Shown in pieces: positions 11,001-22,900 of a DNA stretch of 64,000 nucleotides; the stretch's first letter is position 1; every line of letters begins with the position of its first letter. The position numbers and the translations under genes were made by a program. The notes under the pieces are model-generated. The model saw only the letters and a program-made list of their open reading frames with translations. It was not told where the DNA came from and searched no databases. This DNA is from Membranipora membranacea (lineage: Eukaryota; Bryozoa; Gymnolaemata; Cheilostomatida; Membraniporidae): NCBI GenBank assembly GCA_914767715.1, contig OU612068.1, forward strand, positions 6,820,001 to 6,884,000, written 5' to 3'.

Positions 11001-14000
11001 GTATTGGTTTCATCTTTGGCTTTTGCTCAACAAGTTGTGACCAATAGATCAATGATAACAGAAACTTTCCAGCCTAGGTATTATGTAAATTTGTAGAGAT
11101 AGCACATTGTAGGCTACCAAGAGTCAATGTTAATTGGGATGTTGTTCGAATGTTTTAGATATTTATAACTGACAACAACATGGACATTCCCAGCCTATAC
11201 TTATGTCGCCCTTGTCAGGAAATGATATAGTTTGTTTGTGGGATCAATCAATAACACCTATATTTAATGATACAATCTTACTAGAGCTATGCTATCCTAA
11301 TGTACCATCTACATTACCTGCTGCAGCAGAATGTCTAACCAACTGGTTCAGCTCGCAAGATCTGCTCCTCAATGTCTCTAAGACTAAAGAACTCATATTT
11401 ACCAACATGAGAGACAACCGTGCATGTGATCCCCTGGTAATCAATGGCACAGTAGTTGAGCAGGTCGAGTCATTTGTATATTTAGGTACCACTGTTGACC
11501 ACAAGTTGAGCTTTAAGGCACATTCTGAGGCAGTAATCAAGAAAGCTCGTAAGCGCCTGTTTATTATGAAGAAGTTGTCCTCTCTTGGTATTTCTAAACC
11601 AATCAGAATGCGATGTTACTATACTTTCATTGAATGTGTTTTTATTTATCATCTATGTACATTATTTGGCCATATATCCAAAACATGTCGCAACTCCATT
11701 AATGATGTTATATCAACCGCTAGCTTTTTAGCTGACTGTGAAGTCCCATCTCTGTGCGAGGTTTTTACCAGAGTTTTTAAGAACCGTTGTCTTCGTATGT
11801 ATGCAACAGACAATGAGCCAATATTAGCCCTAGCTACACTTCCATCAGGGCGCTACTGTAATATCAAATGTAGGATAGAGCTACGGAGACAATGTTTTAG
11901 AGCACAATGTGTGAAATTTTTAAACTCCGTTTTCTTCAAAAGATAATATTTTATAATGTGCAGACTTTTATATCACTAGTAACTTTTTAGCTCTACAAAA
12001 CCAATATTTCTTAACCATAACGGCAGAGACAGAATAAAGTATATATATAATCACAGAGTAAGGATATGTCGTTACTCTGTGATCATAACATATCACCTGT
12101 ATCATCGTCTGCTAACTCAAGCAGGGTTGAATCGAGATAACTTTCATCGAAGTTTCCCCTCTGTATATCCTTACTCGCGGTTTAATGATGCAAAATGTCC
12201 AAATTACATTGTTGACAGTGAATCAGACTTGTACCTGTTATTATTTTGTTTTCAGGTTGGTGTCGTACATCTCGAATCCCACACTGTTTTTTGTATTATG
12301 CGTTGGAATGAGATTGGCAGCAGGATGTGCAGCAGTTATGATTTCTATAGCCGTTACATGTATTCTACTTAAATCATCTATGTTCAGCACGAGCACTGTT
12401 ATAGTAAGTCATTCCTAATAGAATCTTTAATTGCAATTCAGTCTTTACATACCGCCATACACTGGTAGGGCATGTGATACTTACACCTGATTGAAGCTCA
12501 TAACCACTTTTGGTAGAATTTATCACTTCTTACATCCACAGCCTAAACAGGCTAGCGAGGGTGTGCGATAGACTTGATGCCTTGGTCGCAAAATCTAACC
12601 ATGGTATGGATTCTTAATAAATTTGAGAGGATAACTCTTATTTTCAATTCAATTATTTATTTACGAAAATAGGGACACCAAATCAAAAATGAATAATAAC
12701 CCCATTCAATGTATTATCAAGTTAAATGCGGATGGAGATTATTGTGTTCTGAGTCACTCCTACAGCAGTTTGGGTCATTGTATCATAATGAGGATCTGAT
12801 ACGTTTTCAGGGGATGATAGAGCTAGTATTAGGTGCTGCATACGGTATCGGAGCTGCTATTGGTGCTGGTCTCTATCAAGTAAGCAAAATCTTAGATCCA
12901 GTTTGAATGCATTTTGTTAAGCTGTATAGTGTGTAAGCAATTTAAAATACAGGTAAACTGCAACAAATTTGATCTAGAAAAATCAGTATGACTCAAACAG
13001 CTTAACCACACTGAACGACTGATCGGTGGTTTTTAATAAGTTGGTGTTGCAATATATACAATCCAATTTTTCTTTGATGAAAATGTAAACCCAGCGCAGA
13101 ATAGTATTTATCGATGGTAGTAACCCAATGAGATAAGAGATGAGGGTGCGGTCAGGTGTTTTTATCAACCTACGCTACTTGCCGGTACCTGCGCAAACTT
13201 ATAGATTTGCCGTCTGGCATCTCACTCAGAAATTAAACTGTTACTTTAGTTTGTGCCAAATAAAAACATCAAGGATTTTCATGTTTTTATAAGAACAACC
13301 TTGAATAGTCTTTTGAACCAGGGATATATCTAAACTATAAATGTATTGTAGATTGGCGGTTACAGAACAACCTTCTGGGTAGTTGGAGCGATATCTGCTA
13401 GCTTTGCTCTTGTGATTTGTTTTGTTCCAGACATAGGTAAGATATCAATGGAGCTTAGCAGATTCCAAACAAGATTCTTCATAAATCCTCATTAACAAAA
13501 CTACCTACATAACCGTAATTGTGATGCACCCAGCAGTGGCTGATTGTAATGTAATTTCTGGGATTTTGTTGATAACAGGCAAAGTCTGAGCACTTGAACT
13601 ACTGATAGAGCTGATCCCTTGCATTAAGAATATAATATAGACCATTATTGCCCTGATAAATGGATATACATGTTTAAAAGTGTGTGCTTTTATTTGTTCC
13701 TGTTTTATGAGCTTATCTGGCCCTCGTTTAGTAATGATTTTACCCATTTTGTGACAAAGAGGTCTTTAATTTGATGCAGAGAATGAGACCAAAAAGGAAA
13801 ATGAGAATCTTGGATTTCTGAAGATGCTTAGCATACCAGGAGTTTGTTTACTGTTTTTAAGCATCACAGTGCTCAAGGTTGGAAGGACTGGAATTGGGAG
13901 TGTCATAACGCCATTCATAACACATCAGGTAAAAAGCAGCAGCATTTGCGTCAATAAACCCTGGGAATGACCAAGGGTGTTGTTATTGAGTATTCCTTTG

Positions 14001-17000
14001 ATAGGGAAAAGAAGATCAATTTTAAAAGCACAGTCTCCGAATATTAAAACACATTGAAATCGGAGGGGATGTAACAAGTTGAAGCCACAATGGAGGAAGA
14101 TACCTAATCAATGAAAAACCCAGTTATCAAAAGTGAATTAAAACTATGGCTTTGCAATAAACTGCCTGCCACAAAGCACTGCGGTGGGTTCCTGGACTTG
14201 CTGTGTACGCGACAGTTCCATTAACAGGAGTTGGCTTCTTTTATCTCATGATAAGACAATAACTTATCCTGAGTTGCTATCTTTCAAGTTCTTCTTTAAA
14301 AAAAAACAAATTTTGCTGCCATCTGACTCCTGCCTGCACAGTTGAAATTTTGATCCACTTCTTGAAATGCTGAGAAATGTGATGAGAAAAAATTATGTTA
14401 GCTTGCATGTTTAACGGAACAGAACAAAAATAGAGTTCATATTTAAACTGACAGTATCGGTGCTTGGCAATTTGAAATCAATACGCTCTAACCATTGACC
14501 TTGGACAAAACAGTATTAGTATTGTATGATTTCAATGGCTTTCTTTTACAGTTCAATGTAACTCCACCAACAGTTGCAATGGGATGGGCAGTCTGGCCTA
14601 TAGGATATATGGCTGTATGTCCTTTAATATCATTTATAAGCGAAAAGGTGAGTTTCATTTCAACAACCTTTATTTTTAGGAAAATTTTGTGCGATTACCA
14701 TCAGTTGTTTTGAGATGAAAAGTCCTTTTTTGGCCGAATGGTAGATCATTATAATATTTACCTCTGTTATTACATAATGTTGAGTTATCATCTATATAGT
14801 ATAGGGTTCTATCTGATGTGCACTATTGGGGCAGAACGCCGTTAATCCTAACTAACTCAAATTAAATAGACTTCACCAAGCTTGTACAGATTTATATAAT
14901 GTATTTATTATTTAAAATAGTTTATCTGTTTTTATAATATATTACATTGTATAATTTCACGTTGTTGAGTTGCACAAACCATCCTAGATAGCTTGTCAGG
15001 GGAAACCGTCAGCGTGCAGCTGCCAGTTGCTTGTCTTCTGCCCCTCTCAGGCGGCTCAATTTATAATTAAAAATTAATGCACCCAAAACCACAACTAGGT
15101 CATCCGATCGCCATCATATTAGGTACCAAAACATATTATGTTATAATCACTTCTCAAACTCTTTCAACAACACCCACCACCTCAGCATATCTTAATTAAA
15201 TACCTTAACCCACTACATTCTTGAGGCTCTCTCTCGTATCATAAGATTAACATATATCCGGCCATTTTAGAAAACAACCAACACCAGTGAGGCCCAATCC
15301 AGGAAGAGCCGTCCTCCTATTAGCCTACACAATATATAGTTCTATAGTTATTTATTACAAAGTTGTTGACGACTACCCTCACCTTAACATACCACCATTG
15401 TTTACTGCACTCGAAGCTACATTCTTATGCAAACTCACTAATACATAACAGACACCTATCTCAACCCTACTTTGTACCCATAAGATGTTTGACCAGACAC
15501 CCTACTCCATTTAACCTTTCCACTACATTTTGTCCTGCGATTTTATTCTTTTTAATAGAAATTACTATGGTTTGTTGGATTCATAACAACATTGGCTGCC
15601 TTTCCCGTTTTATGCTGCTCAGGAATTTGTATGGCAAGTTATTTGTATTATGTAGTTAGTGCAGCCTTTGATGGTTCAATGTTCCTGTTCTGTAGGGTTA
15701 TATATGGTCTCAGATGGTAATAGTCTGGTTCATGATGGTACTAGTCTACATACTCATCGCCCCATCTCCACTTCTTAACTTCTTATTTCATGGGTACAGG
15801 TAAGTCAAATTCTCAATAAAGTCCACATACAGGCCACGCAGTAAATCCATGAGAATTTACTTTGATGGGATCCTAAAAAAATGAAGGACAAAGCTTGTCC
15901 TACTTAAACGACTGATTATGATCAACCATGAGCACTGTGAGATTTTTCGGATATTATTTATTCTAATAGCTTAGGACGTGATACAACTCATCAATAACTT
16001 CTGTCATAGCTCAAATGAGAGGTGTCGATTAATTGATTCCTCACTATAGTGATAGACTTGTTCGCTCTCAAATATTGTGAGGACAACTCTGGGTGATTAT
16101 TCGCACCGATTTCTCTGTCACAGCAGAAAGTTTAGGACATAATTCCCCTGGTCATAGGTCTTACACATCTTATTGGGAGTTATAGTGTCCTGACTGATTT
16201 AAAACCACTCTGGCAGAAGCGCCCTCAGTTACCCCTTCTAAGTGAAGTCAAATTAAATTCACTGATTGTGAATTTTTTGATTGTTTATTGTTTATTTATA
16301 TGTCATATAATATATAGAGAAAAAGAGCAACAGGGGCAAAGAAATAGGAGTGAGACAAGTGATAGGATGGTGGTAATGTTTAACTAATTTATGAATGCTA
16401 TGTATTTTTTTACGAATTGCTTCTTTGTTCTAGAAATATCTGGTTCCCACTGACAATGATGTTTCTATCCTATGTTTTCCAAGCTGGCCTGATGATCCCA
16501 AACTTCAAGGCGGCTCTTAATTTAGTGATGTGAGTTGTCCTCATACCTGTCACCAAGCCATTTTCTCAAATGTTTGAGAGCTAAGAAGAGCTTCTCCATA
16601 CTCGCATTAATCAACTATTCTTTTCTTATGTTCAATGTTTTTGTTGCTCTTACTCCTTTGTTAGGAGGTTATTTTTACCAGGTATAATCCTTTGTAGCTT
16701 TGTAACTTGAAATTGTCTCATCGGTTCCACAGGGTTAATGGATATGATGGTGAAGACATGAAAACTTATGGTATGGTAGCAGGCATGACTAACGCAGCAA
16801 TAGGACTTGGAGCTACATTCGGACCTGTTACTGCTGGCGCCTTGGTACAATCTTTCACTTTTGACTGGTATTCAACCGCAGTCAGTCTGAGTTACTTACT
16901 GATGGTAAAGCTTTTATAAGCATTAATTTATACTGCATCGTTGATTGCTTCATTTATCAATTATAGATAGATAATGAAGACTAAACTCAAGTTCGTCCTC

Positions 17001-18082
17001 TCAATTTTATTGGAACTGTCAAATGATGTAAATATGAGCGAACAAGGCTTTTCATTGATGATAGGGAAGACATTACATAGGTATCCTTTCTACTCATTAC
17101 TTTTCCCTTTTGGGACAGATGCATGGAAGGAGGGTGTGAGAGGAAAGTCAGAAAAACAGACATACCCTAAAGTATCGATATGGTCCTAAAATATAACTCA
17201 AAATTATCTACCCTCTTTCATTGTTTCACTTGGTTCTATTTCTAAGCTGACAAGGTGTATCTCCCAAAAACATCCTTCCTTATCTCTACTCCATCAATCC
17301 GAAGCCAAAAGTAAGACCTTTTCATATTTCGAACAATCACTATGTTCTCGCCAAATGCTGCAATCCTAACCAAACAGAATCTTCTGATAGTAAGTTAGGT
17401 GTTCAAACTCTACCTGGGTGGCTGGTAGATGCATACCATTATCAACCATTGCCAAGGTTTGGATGTGGTTGCCTTGTCATGTGGCTACTTTAACTGCGTG
17501 ACAAGGCAAGGTTATGGATAATGGAATGCTACATTCACCAATTCGGCCAAAGCTTGATCACTTACGCTAAGTTGAAGCTTGCAGCGTCATGCTCTAATCT
17601 AAGCTTAGAGGCTTCCCCTTTTCTATTTATACCTTGTCAGGAGGCCTTTCTACAGTAATAAATGTCGTAGAGCGTTGATCCTCTTCTTCGCATATAAATG
17701 AGATGATTCACCTCTCAAATTATTAATGACTATTAATTTGTCCCAATACACTTTGATAATCCTGATATACTACTATATACTAGGCTCTACTATATACTAG
17801 GCTCTACTATATACTAGGCTCTACTATATATTTGAACAACATAGCTGGTTTTTGACAACAGTGGCATCTACAATATATAAATATGTAGAAGCTAACAATG
17901 GGATAGTTTTAGCAGCCTATAGTTTAATGCGCAGCCTGCTGGTCGTATGGTATTAACAATAACATTTATACTTTATGTTTCAGTTGTTGGTGACTGTAGT
18001 ATATCTCACATTCATTTGGATTACAAAAGAGCCTCTGCAATTCGTCAATTTAGACCATACTGACACTGCAAACAAATCGTAA
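8042..18082 (+). CDS. SLC18B1-like major facilitator superfamily transporter, complete, 458 residues
   Basis: Eleven exons join in frame: 8042-8326, 8824-8897, 12256-12403, 12811-12879, 13352-13436, 13780-13928, 14552-14647, 15696-15799, 16434-16529, 16733-16904 and 17984-18082 (stop TAA). The ATG at 8042 opens a hydrophilic N-terminus with an acidic/dileucine-type motif (EIEKQPLI), then TM1 with DSLLIPFFP. Later landmarks are VGMRLAAGCAAV (TM4 region), GAAYGIGAAIGAGLYQIGGY (TM5, like the GPP.GG..Y motif of SLC18B1) and GLGATFGPVTAGALVQ (TM11). Length and order fit the roughly 456-residue SLC18B1 family, proton-coupled vesicular polyamine transporters in vertebrates; substrate here is unknown. 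Intron 2 (8898-12255) holds a fold-back element and a LINE piece. A dead paralogue lies at 36372-42834. Another SLC18/SLC22-like branch of MFS cannot be excluded. Confidence 0.84.
9093..10784. mobile_element. Fold-back DNA element, 1.7 kb, with about 470-bp inverted arms and reiterated motifs; non-autonomous
   Basis: The left arm (9093 to about 9555) and right arm (about 10305-10784) are near-perfect inverted copies. The ends read GTACCGGTGTAGTATTGTAA inward on both sides. Each outer arm contains four or five spaced copies of GTAAACTGTCCC (or its complement) with G/C runs. The 750-base core between the arms has no long open frame. The element lies within intron 2 of the SLC18B1-like gene. The palindromic GTAC at both edges makes the exact boundary and the target duplication ambiguous (TA or GTAC). 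Confidence 0.85.
9754..10299 (+). repeat. Four spaced direct copies of a GCGCGAAAACAACC motif in the fold-back core
   Basis: Copies are at about 9754-9770, 9943-9961, 10091-10110 and 10281-10299, spaced 189, 148 and 190 bases. Each is preceded by AAGCC or GAGCC. The same motif also occurs once in each inverted arm (9121-9136 and, inverted, 10741-10757). The sequence between copies does not align well by eye, so this is a motif array rather than a clean tandem repeat. Confidence 0.75.
11203..12049 (+). mobile_element. LINE fragment: reverse transcriptase C-terminal region, 5' truncated
   Basis: An uninterrupted frame of 247 codons (11203-11946) has the C-terminal LINE pattern: WFSSQDLLLNVSKTKELIF, then a FVYLGTTVDHKLSF block, then KARKRLFIMKKL, ending LPSGRYCNIK..LRRQCFRAQCVKFLNSVFF. 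The catalytic YADD box is absent, so the copy is truncated. The 3' UTR runs to AATAAAG and a TA tract near 12049. A related piece with the same C-terminal motif is at 39007-39394. It lies in intron 2 of the transporter gene, sense to it. Confidence 0.8.
12051..12082. repeat. Short palindrome, copy A of a dispersed pair
   Basis: TCACAGAGTAAGGATAT is followed by GTCGTTACTCTGTGA, giving about 13-base arms. The same palindrome, more perfect, occurs at 44831-44873. Both lie next to LINE fragments. Confidence 0.75.
17471..17507. repeat. 37-base hairpin related to the 41184-41265 mini-element
   Basis: GCCTTGTCATGTGGC faces CTGCGTGACAAGGC across a short spacer. The ends match those of the 82-bp palindromic element at 41184-41265, so this looks like an internally deleted relative in intron 10 of the transporter gene. 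Confidence 0.55.
17771..17830 (+). repeat. 17-base tandem repeat, 3.5 copies
   Basis: TACTATATACTAGGCTC is repeated without error three times and then partially, inside the last intron of the SLC18B1-like gene. Confidence 0.95.
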
Positions 18083-18820
18083 AACATTCTACAATTTATT
18101 TTTTATCAGTCGGACTAAATCATGGGAAACATGTACATATTACAATTACTCACAGAGCCATGTAACAGATCTTCAGACCAGTCATACTTCCTTCCTTCCT
18201 ATTTTATTTTCTTCTGCTGTTGGTTGATGTTATAATATTGCAGAATTGTAATTTATGTCAAATATATAATATGAAAAGCAACTGTCCTTCTAAAAACAAC
18301 ATCTCTCTTTTAAGGTAATGTCAAACACTGATTCGAATATCAACATATCATATCCTGTTGGAAAGCTGCCGAGCTACTGAAAATAAATACCTGAACAAAA
18401 ACTTGATTCGATGACGTTGTGTCATTTTAGGGATGAAATGAGGCAGAAAACGCTGATTTTGTCAATGCAGATAGGGGAGTCAAATTAATTGCAAGAAATT
18501 TCAAAACAAGGGGAATGTATACTCAGAGATTGCGTTCATCGTAAAATTTGATTTTCTTTGATATATAACTAGTCTAAATTGACTTTTTACGTCACGCCAT
18601 ACAATGCATTTTTTTGTGAAGCTATGAAAATGCGTGAAATTTCAATCATTAATTTGGAACAGATCATAGGCTCGAAACAAAATTAATCATGATTTTCTTT
18701 AAGAGTACTCTTCAAATGTCATACACATTGACTTTCAACAAATTAGCTTGCACATTGCAATGACAGTAGACTCTCGAATATAGCTAATATTTTCGCCACC
18801 TTTGCATAACGTTAAGCATG
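18083..18820. other. 3' flank of the transporter gene
   Basis: No exon is visible. AATAAA at 18382-18387, 300 bases after the stop, is a possible polyadenylation signal. Confidence 0.4.
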
Positions 18821-19312
18821 CTGTCCAAATGACCATTATTGTGGCCAAACAAAGTTTTTTTTGAAAGTTCTCACATTTTTTTTCTTTTTTCACACTTTTA
18901 TTGGCAGTCTATTTCATCCCAGTAGCGGAATGTTTTCCGAATAGTGCCGAAAAAAAAGGAAAAGGAAAAGAGGAAAAAATAGGAAAGCTTGAGAATGAAG
19001 ATGAGTTAAAATGTTTTTTTTTGCATTTTAACATACAATGCCGCTTTCATCAACCATGGTGCACACAGGAAATGCCAACAGAATGTTTTACTGCATCTAC
19101 GTTTTTCTTGAAATTAACGCAAAAATAGCAGCTATTTTTGGGATTTTTGAGGTGTTTTTGGGCATTCTTTGGCATTGAATTCAAGAAAAATGAAAATGCA
19201 GTGAAAAATTCTGTTGGCATTTCCTGTGTGCACCATGGTTAATGTAAGCGGCTTCATATGTGAGAACTTTCAAAAAAACTGTGTTTAGCCACAACAATGG
19301 TCATTTGGACAG
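18821..19312. mobile_element. Palindromic (fold-back) element, about 492 bp
   Basis: The outer arms match in inverted orientation: CTGTCCAAATGACCATT on the left and AATGGTCATTTGGACAG on the right, continuing through GAAAGTTCTCACA. An inner pair also matches (CATGGTGCACACAGGAAATG at about 19058 and its complement near 19220). No coding frame is present. It lies between the transporter and the glycosyltransferase start. I could not identify a target duplication. Confidence 0.75.
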
Positions 19313-19469
19313 GGTGTTTGGCTGCAATAAAGACCCGGCCTGCTTTGTAAGGTTGTAGTATCAAACCTATGGCAATATTGTGCCTTAGTTCATCCAATCA
19401 CCTAAACATAAGGATCCCAGGCAACTCGAGCCTTAGAATTTATGAATGAGTAGTATAGTGTGGCATAGG

Positions 19470-19806
19470 GTTAATGCCCATACTAATCAGAGTATCCCTG
19501 CTATACATGCCTATTGTCACTATGTATTTCTATTGGTTGGCTGCAACAGCTAATCTGATGTTATTGGATGATATGTTATACAACCATATACAGCGTAAAA
19601 TCCACACAAGCCTTATACTCCCATATTCGTGGTTGTATAATTTTGAGGGATACACTGCTTAATTTGTACGGACGTACCCTCCCCAGCCCTTCCATATGGA
19701 ATAACCTTCAGCCAGGCTTAGCCTTGAATAGGATTGAACTAAATCTAAATAATGGTTTATTTGAGTTTGTCAAAACAATCAAATTAATTGTCCAACACAA
19801 AAAGTA
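19470..19806 (+). mobile_element. Possible LINE 3'-end remnant
   Basis: The frame ending at 19806 reads ILRDTLLNLYGRTLPSPSIW followed by NNLQPGL and a hydrophobic tail, like the last 60 residues of many LINE reverse transcriptases (PS.WN.LP pattern). Nothing upstream confirms it, so this is tentative. It ends about 100 bases before the glycosyltransferase start codon. Confidence 0.35.
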
Positions 19807-19902
19807 AATGATCGCTATAGCATGAATCATCACCACAGTTGACTAGAAAACTTGAATCAGAGCTCACATCATAAAACACGTGAAGTTATTAGGCGGTGAT
19901 TG

Positions 19903-22900
19903 ATGGCCCGAGTAGAGCCTCTTCCACGGTGGCTTCTCTTGCTATATTTTGTAAAATTAATTGTTGCTTTGGTGGTCCTCAGCTTTAACATTTTTACGAC
20001 AGCATCAACAAATACGACAAATTCAGCAATCACAACAACCAACTCTATGGACACAACAACCAAATCTTTGGATGGTGGAGGTGAAATAATAAATCCGTAT
20101 CCATACAAGTTTATACTACAGGCAGCACCATGCGATAAAGATGTGGAGCTGCTCATCATTGTGCATACATCTACTAAGGTATGACTTGAAGTTTCTCTGT
20201 CCACTAAAATAGTTGAGCAAAATTGTTTGATTTTGGGGCTCTCGGCTTCTTTTCGAAGCTCTTGAGAAGTCATGAACTTACATATTTACACACTTACACA
20301 CCCTTTATTTTAGACGTCCTTTCAGAAAATTATGATTCTCTGTTTACAAACTTACAAAATATTGGGGATGCAAAAATATCCTGCCTTACAAAATAAAATT
20401 TTCAACATATCCTGGCTGCAAGTCGGTTGAAAAAAGTCTGTATTTGTTTTTGATGCTGATGTCGTGATCCCAAATTAGCAGCAATACTGACAATAACCCT
20501 GAATAATAGGTTGCCCGATCAGGACATGGCGGTGAAAGGTGAACAATACAATAGGTTGCCCAAAAGCGGTAAATTTGTATCTCACACATGGTGTTGGTTA
20601 GCTATGACCAGCTGAATTTGATCCTCCCCAAAAATTATTGTGTAAATCATTTTCCATACATAATTGTATTAGGATGGTTAGGACAGCACATTATTTTTTA
20701 TTATCCTCACATCGTTTTTATCACAAAACTGCACTCAAACAAAGGCACTTATAGATATCTTCATATTTAAACGCATTTCTTACTTTATCGCTATAAATTT
20801 AGCTGCTTGTGGTCAAAGTCTGCCAGCTCATTTTTTATACGTAGAGTTGTTTTGTCAAGGGCAGTTTCTCTAGCATAGTCAGCCTGAACAGTCAACCTCT
20901 GGTGACCCAAATTCATTTAATCTGAGTAATAGTTACAAACATAGTGATGTAGACAATATTTACAGCTACCTGCTCTCTGGAGCGTCGACTTTGTATTTTA
21001 TCTTATTGACATCAAACATGTAAGTGTTAACTCATTTCTCATTTTTAGTTACATAACTAATTGTATTGTAATTGTCTGAATTGAGACTGTAACTGTCTCT
21101 GAATCTGTTTATTTGATGTCACTATGCTGGATGTTATTTTGTGTCCAATTTATTTAACCTACATTTATGATTTAATTCATTTTGTCTTAGGTCACTATCA
21201 ATGTAAAGCTGAGTCTCTGGATAATTTAATTTACTACTGCGTAAAGGGTTAAAAATTGTAAGTTAAAATATTGTATAAAACGGTTTAATCCCGTCAGTGT
21301 ACCTGTGTTTTTCCTCATTATTGCATTTCAAACTGTGTGCGTAATTTTCTATGTATCTTGTTTCACATCTCAATTTGCGAACACATTGTATTTCTTATGT
21401 ACATTGTATTTCTTTTCTAAATTTATGTCTTCACCTGCATATGTATTGAATTCCAATCTAATAATTTTTAATTTTTCACAGGTTACAACTTCAATAAATA
21501 GCAATTGAAAAGTACGTCAGTAGCGATACCTCCATTCCAGTACAGTAACAATTTCCGGAGACGAACATGGAGGAGAAATTGACATCCCTCGAGATCAAAG
21601 AGCCCAAGTCAAACGAGAGCTGACTCTAGTATCTAACAAGCTAAGTACAGCTATAAATCAAAAGGAATCCGTTTCAACACTTCAACCCCTCGTAAACAAA
21701 GCTGACGAACTGTTTAATAATTTCCCAGCTATACACCTCGAGTATGTTGACATTATCGATGATACCGAGTCTGTAGAGGAAAAGCATAGGAAAGTTGGTG
21801 GAGTTTCATTGTCCGATTATTTTGACAAGGTTCAATCTTCTCATGACACTATTTATGGTTCATTTTGTTCGTACACTAAATCTGTTTTTGCACAGCAAAT
21901 AGGGGTCATCCAACCACAAATATGTGATTCATTAGACGAATTAGCATTTCTCAATGATAAAATTGAATCACTTAGCAGGGATCATAGTATTTTAGATGTG
22001 GCAGCACAGGTTTATTTTGAAGAGGCCAACCAATGCATCATTACGCTAGACAAGATTTTAGCCGAACTAGTTACTATTAGACGCACAATAGTTACAGCAA
22101 AAGCTGGTATGACTAGCTCCCCACTCAGCTTGGCACAAACACAGTCTCGTTCTCATGTTCAATATAATAATGATAGCACACCTCAAACTCATTCACAACC
22201 ACTCACATCTTCCACAAATCACTCTGCTACACTTTCTGTGTCCGAGTCAGACACACGGAAGTCCCCTGACAATCCCCTTCGTACGCCAAGTCAAAATGAA
22301 AATTCAGCTGATCACCTCTCATCTGTCAGTGCACAACCAGTCATGCATTCAGATCATCAGGTAGGTAATCATGATGGAACTCCAGGTAGTCTAAACGAAG
22401 GTCAAAATGATCGTCAGTCTGTGGTGAGTAAAAGTTCAGTCACTCATGCATATATGACCACAGGGCGCAATCATGGCCACACGCATACAGTTATGCAGCC
22501 GCCAGCCACAACACAGCCAACCAGGCACACAGGTAATGATCACTCTGGTGAGGCACATTTTCGGAAAGCGCCTCTACCAACATTCAATGGTGACAGAACA
22601 GAATGGGAAGAGTTTCGTACTGTTTGGAAGCTGTATGGTGCTCGCACATACAGTCAACAAGAGGATAAAGCCTGGGCACTCAAGCAGTGTCTCAAAGGTG
22701 AGGCGTTGGCACATGCAAAAGCTATCTTTTGCAACCAACCAGATGCTTATGAGCGCATCTGGGACAGGCTCGATCACATTTATTCCGATTTATCAATGAG
22801 CGTACAACAAGCTTATAATGACATGAACAAAATTGGGGTAGTGATTAGTGAATGATGATGATAGTAAGTCATTGATATCGTTTATAAATTCTGTTGAAAA

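Noticed and set aside
15363..15659. 98-codon open frame in intron 7 of the transporter
   Set aside because: It runs up to the edge of exon 8 in the wrong frame and shows no domain; treated as intron.
18901..19128. 75-codon open frame with a Lys/Glu-rich middle
   Set aside because: It lies inside the arms and core of a palindromic element, so the frame follows from repeat sequence rather than a gene.
22848..22855. Programmed -1 frameshift in the BEL/Pao gag
   Set aside because: No slippery heptamer was recognised at the overlap, and most BEL/Pao elements use a single frame; with the missing start and deletion, a disabling mutation is simpler.
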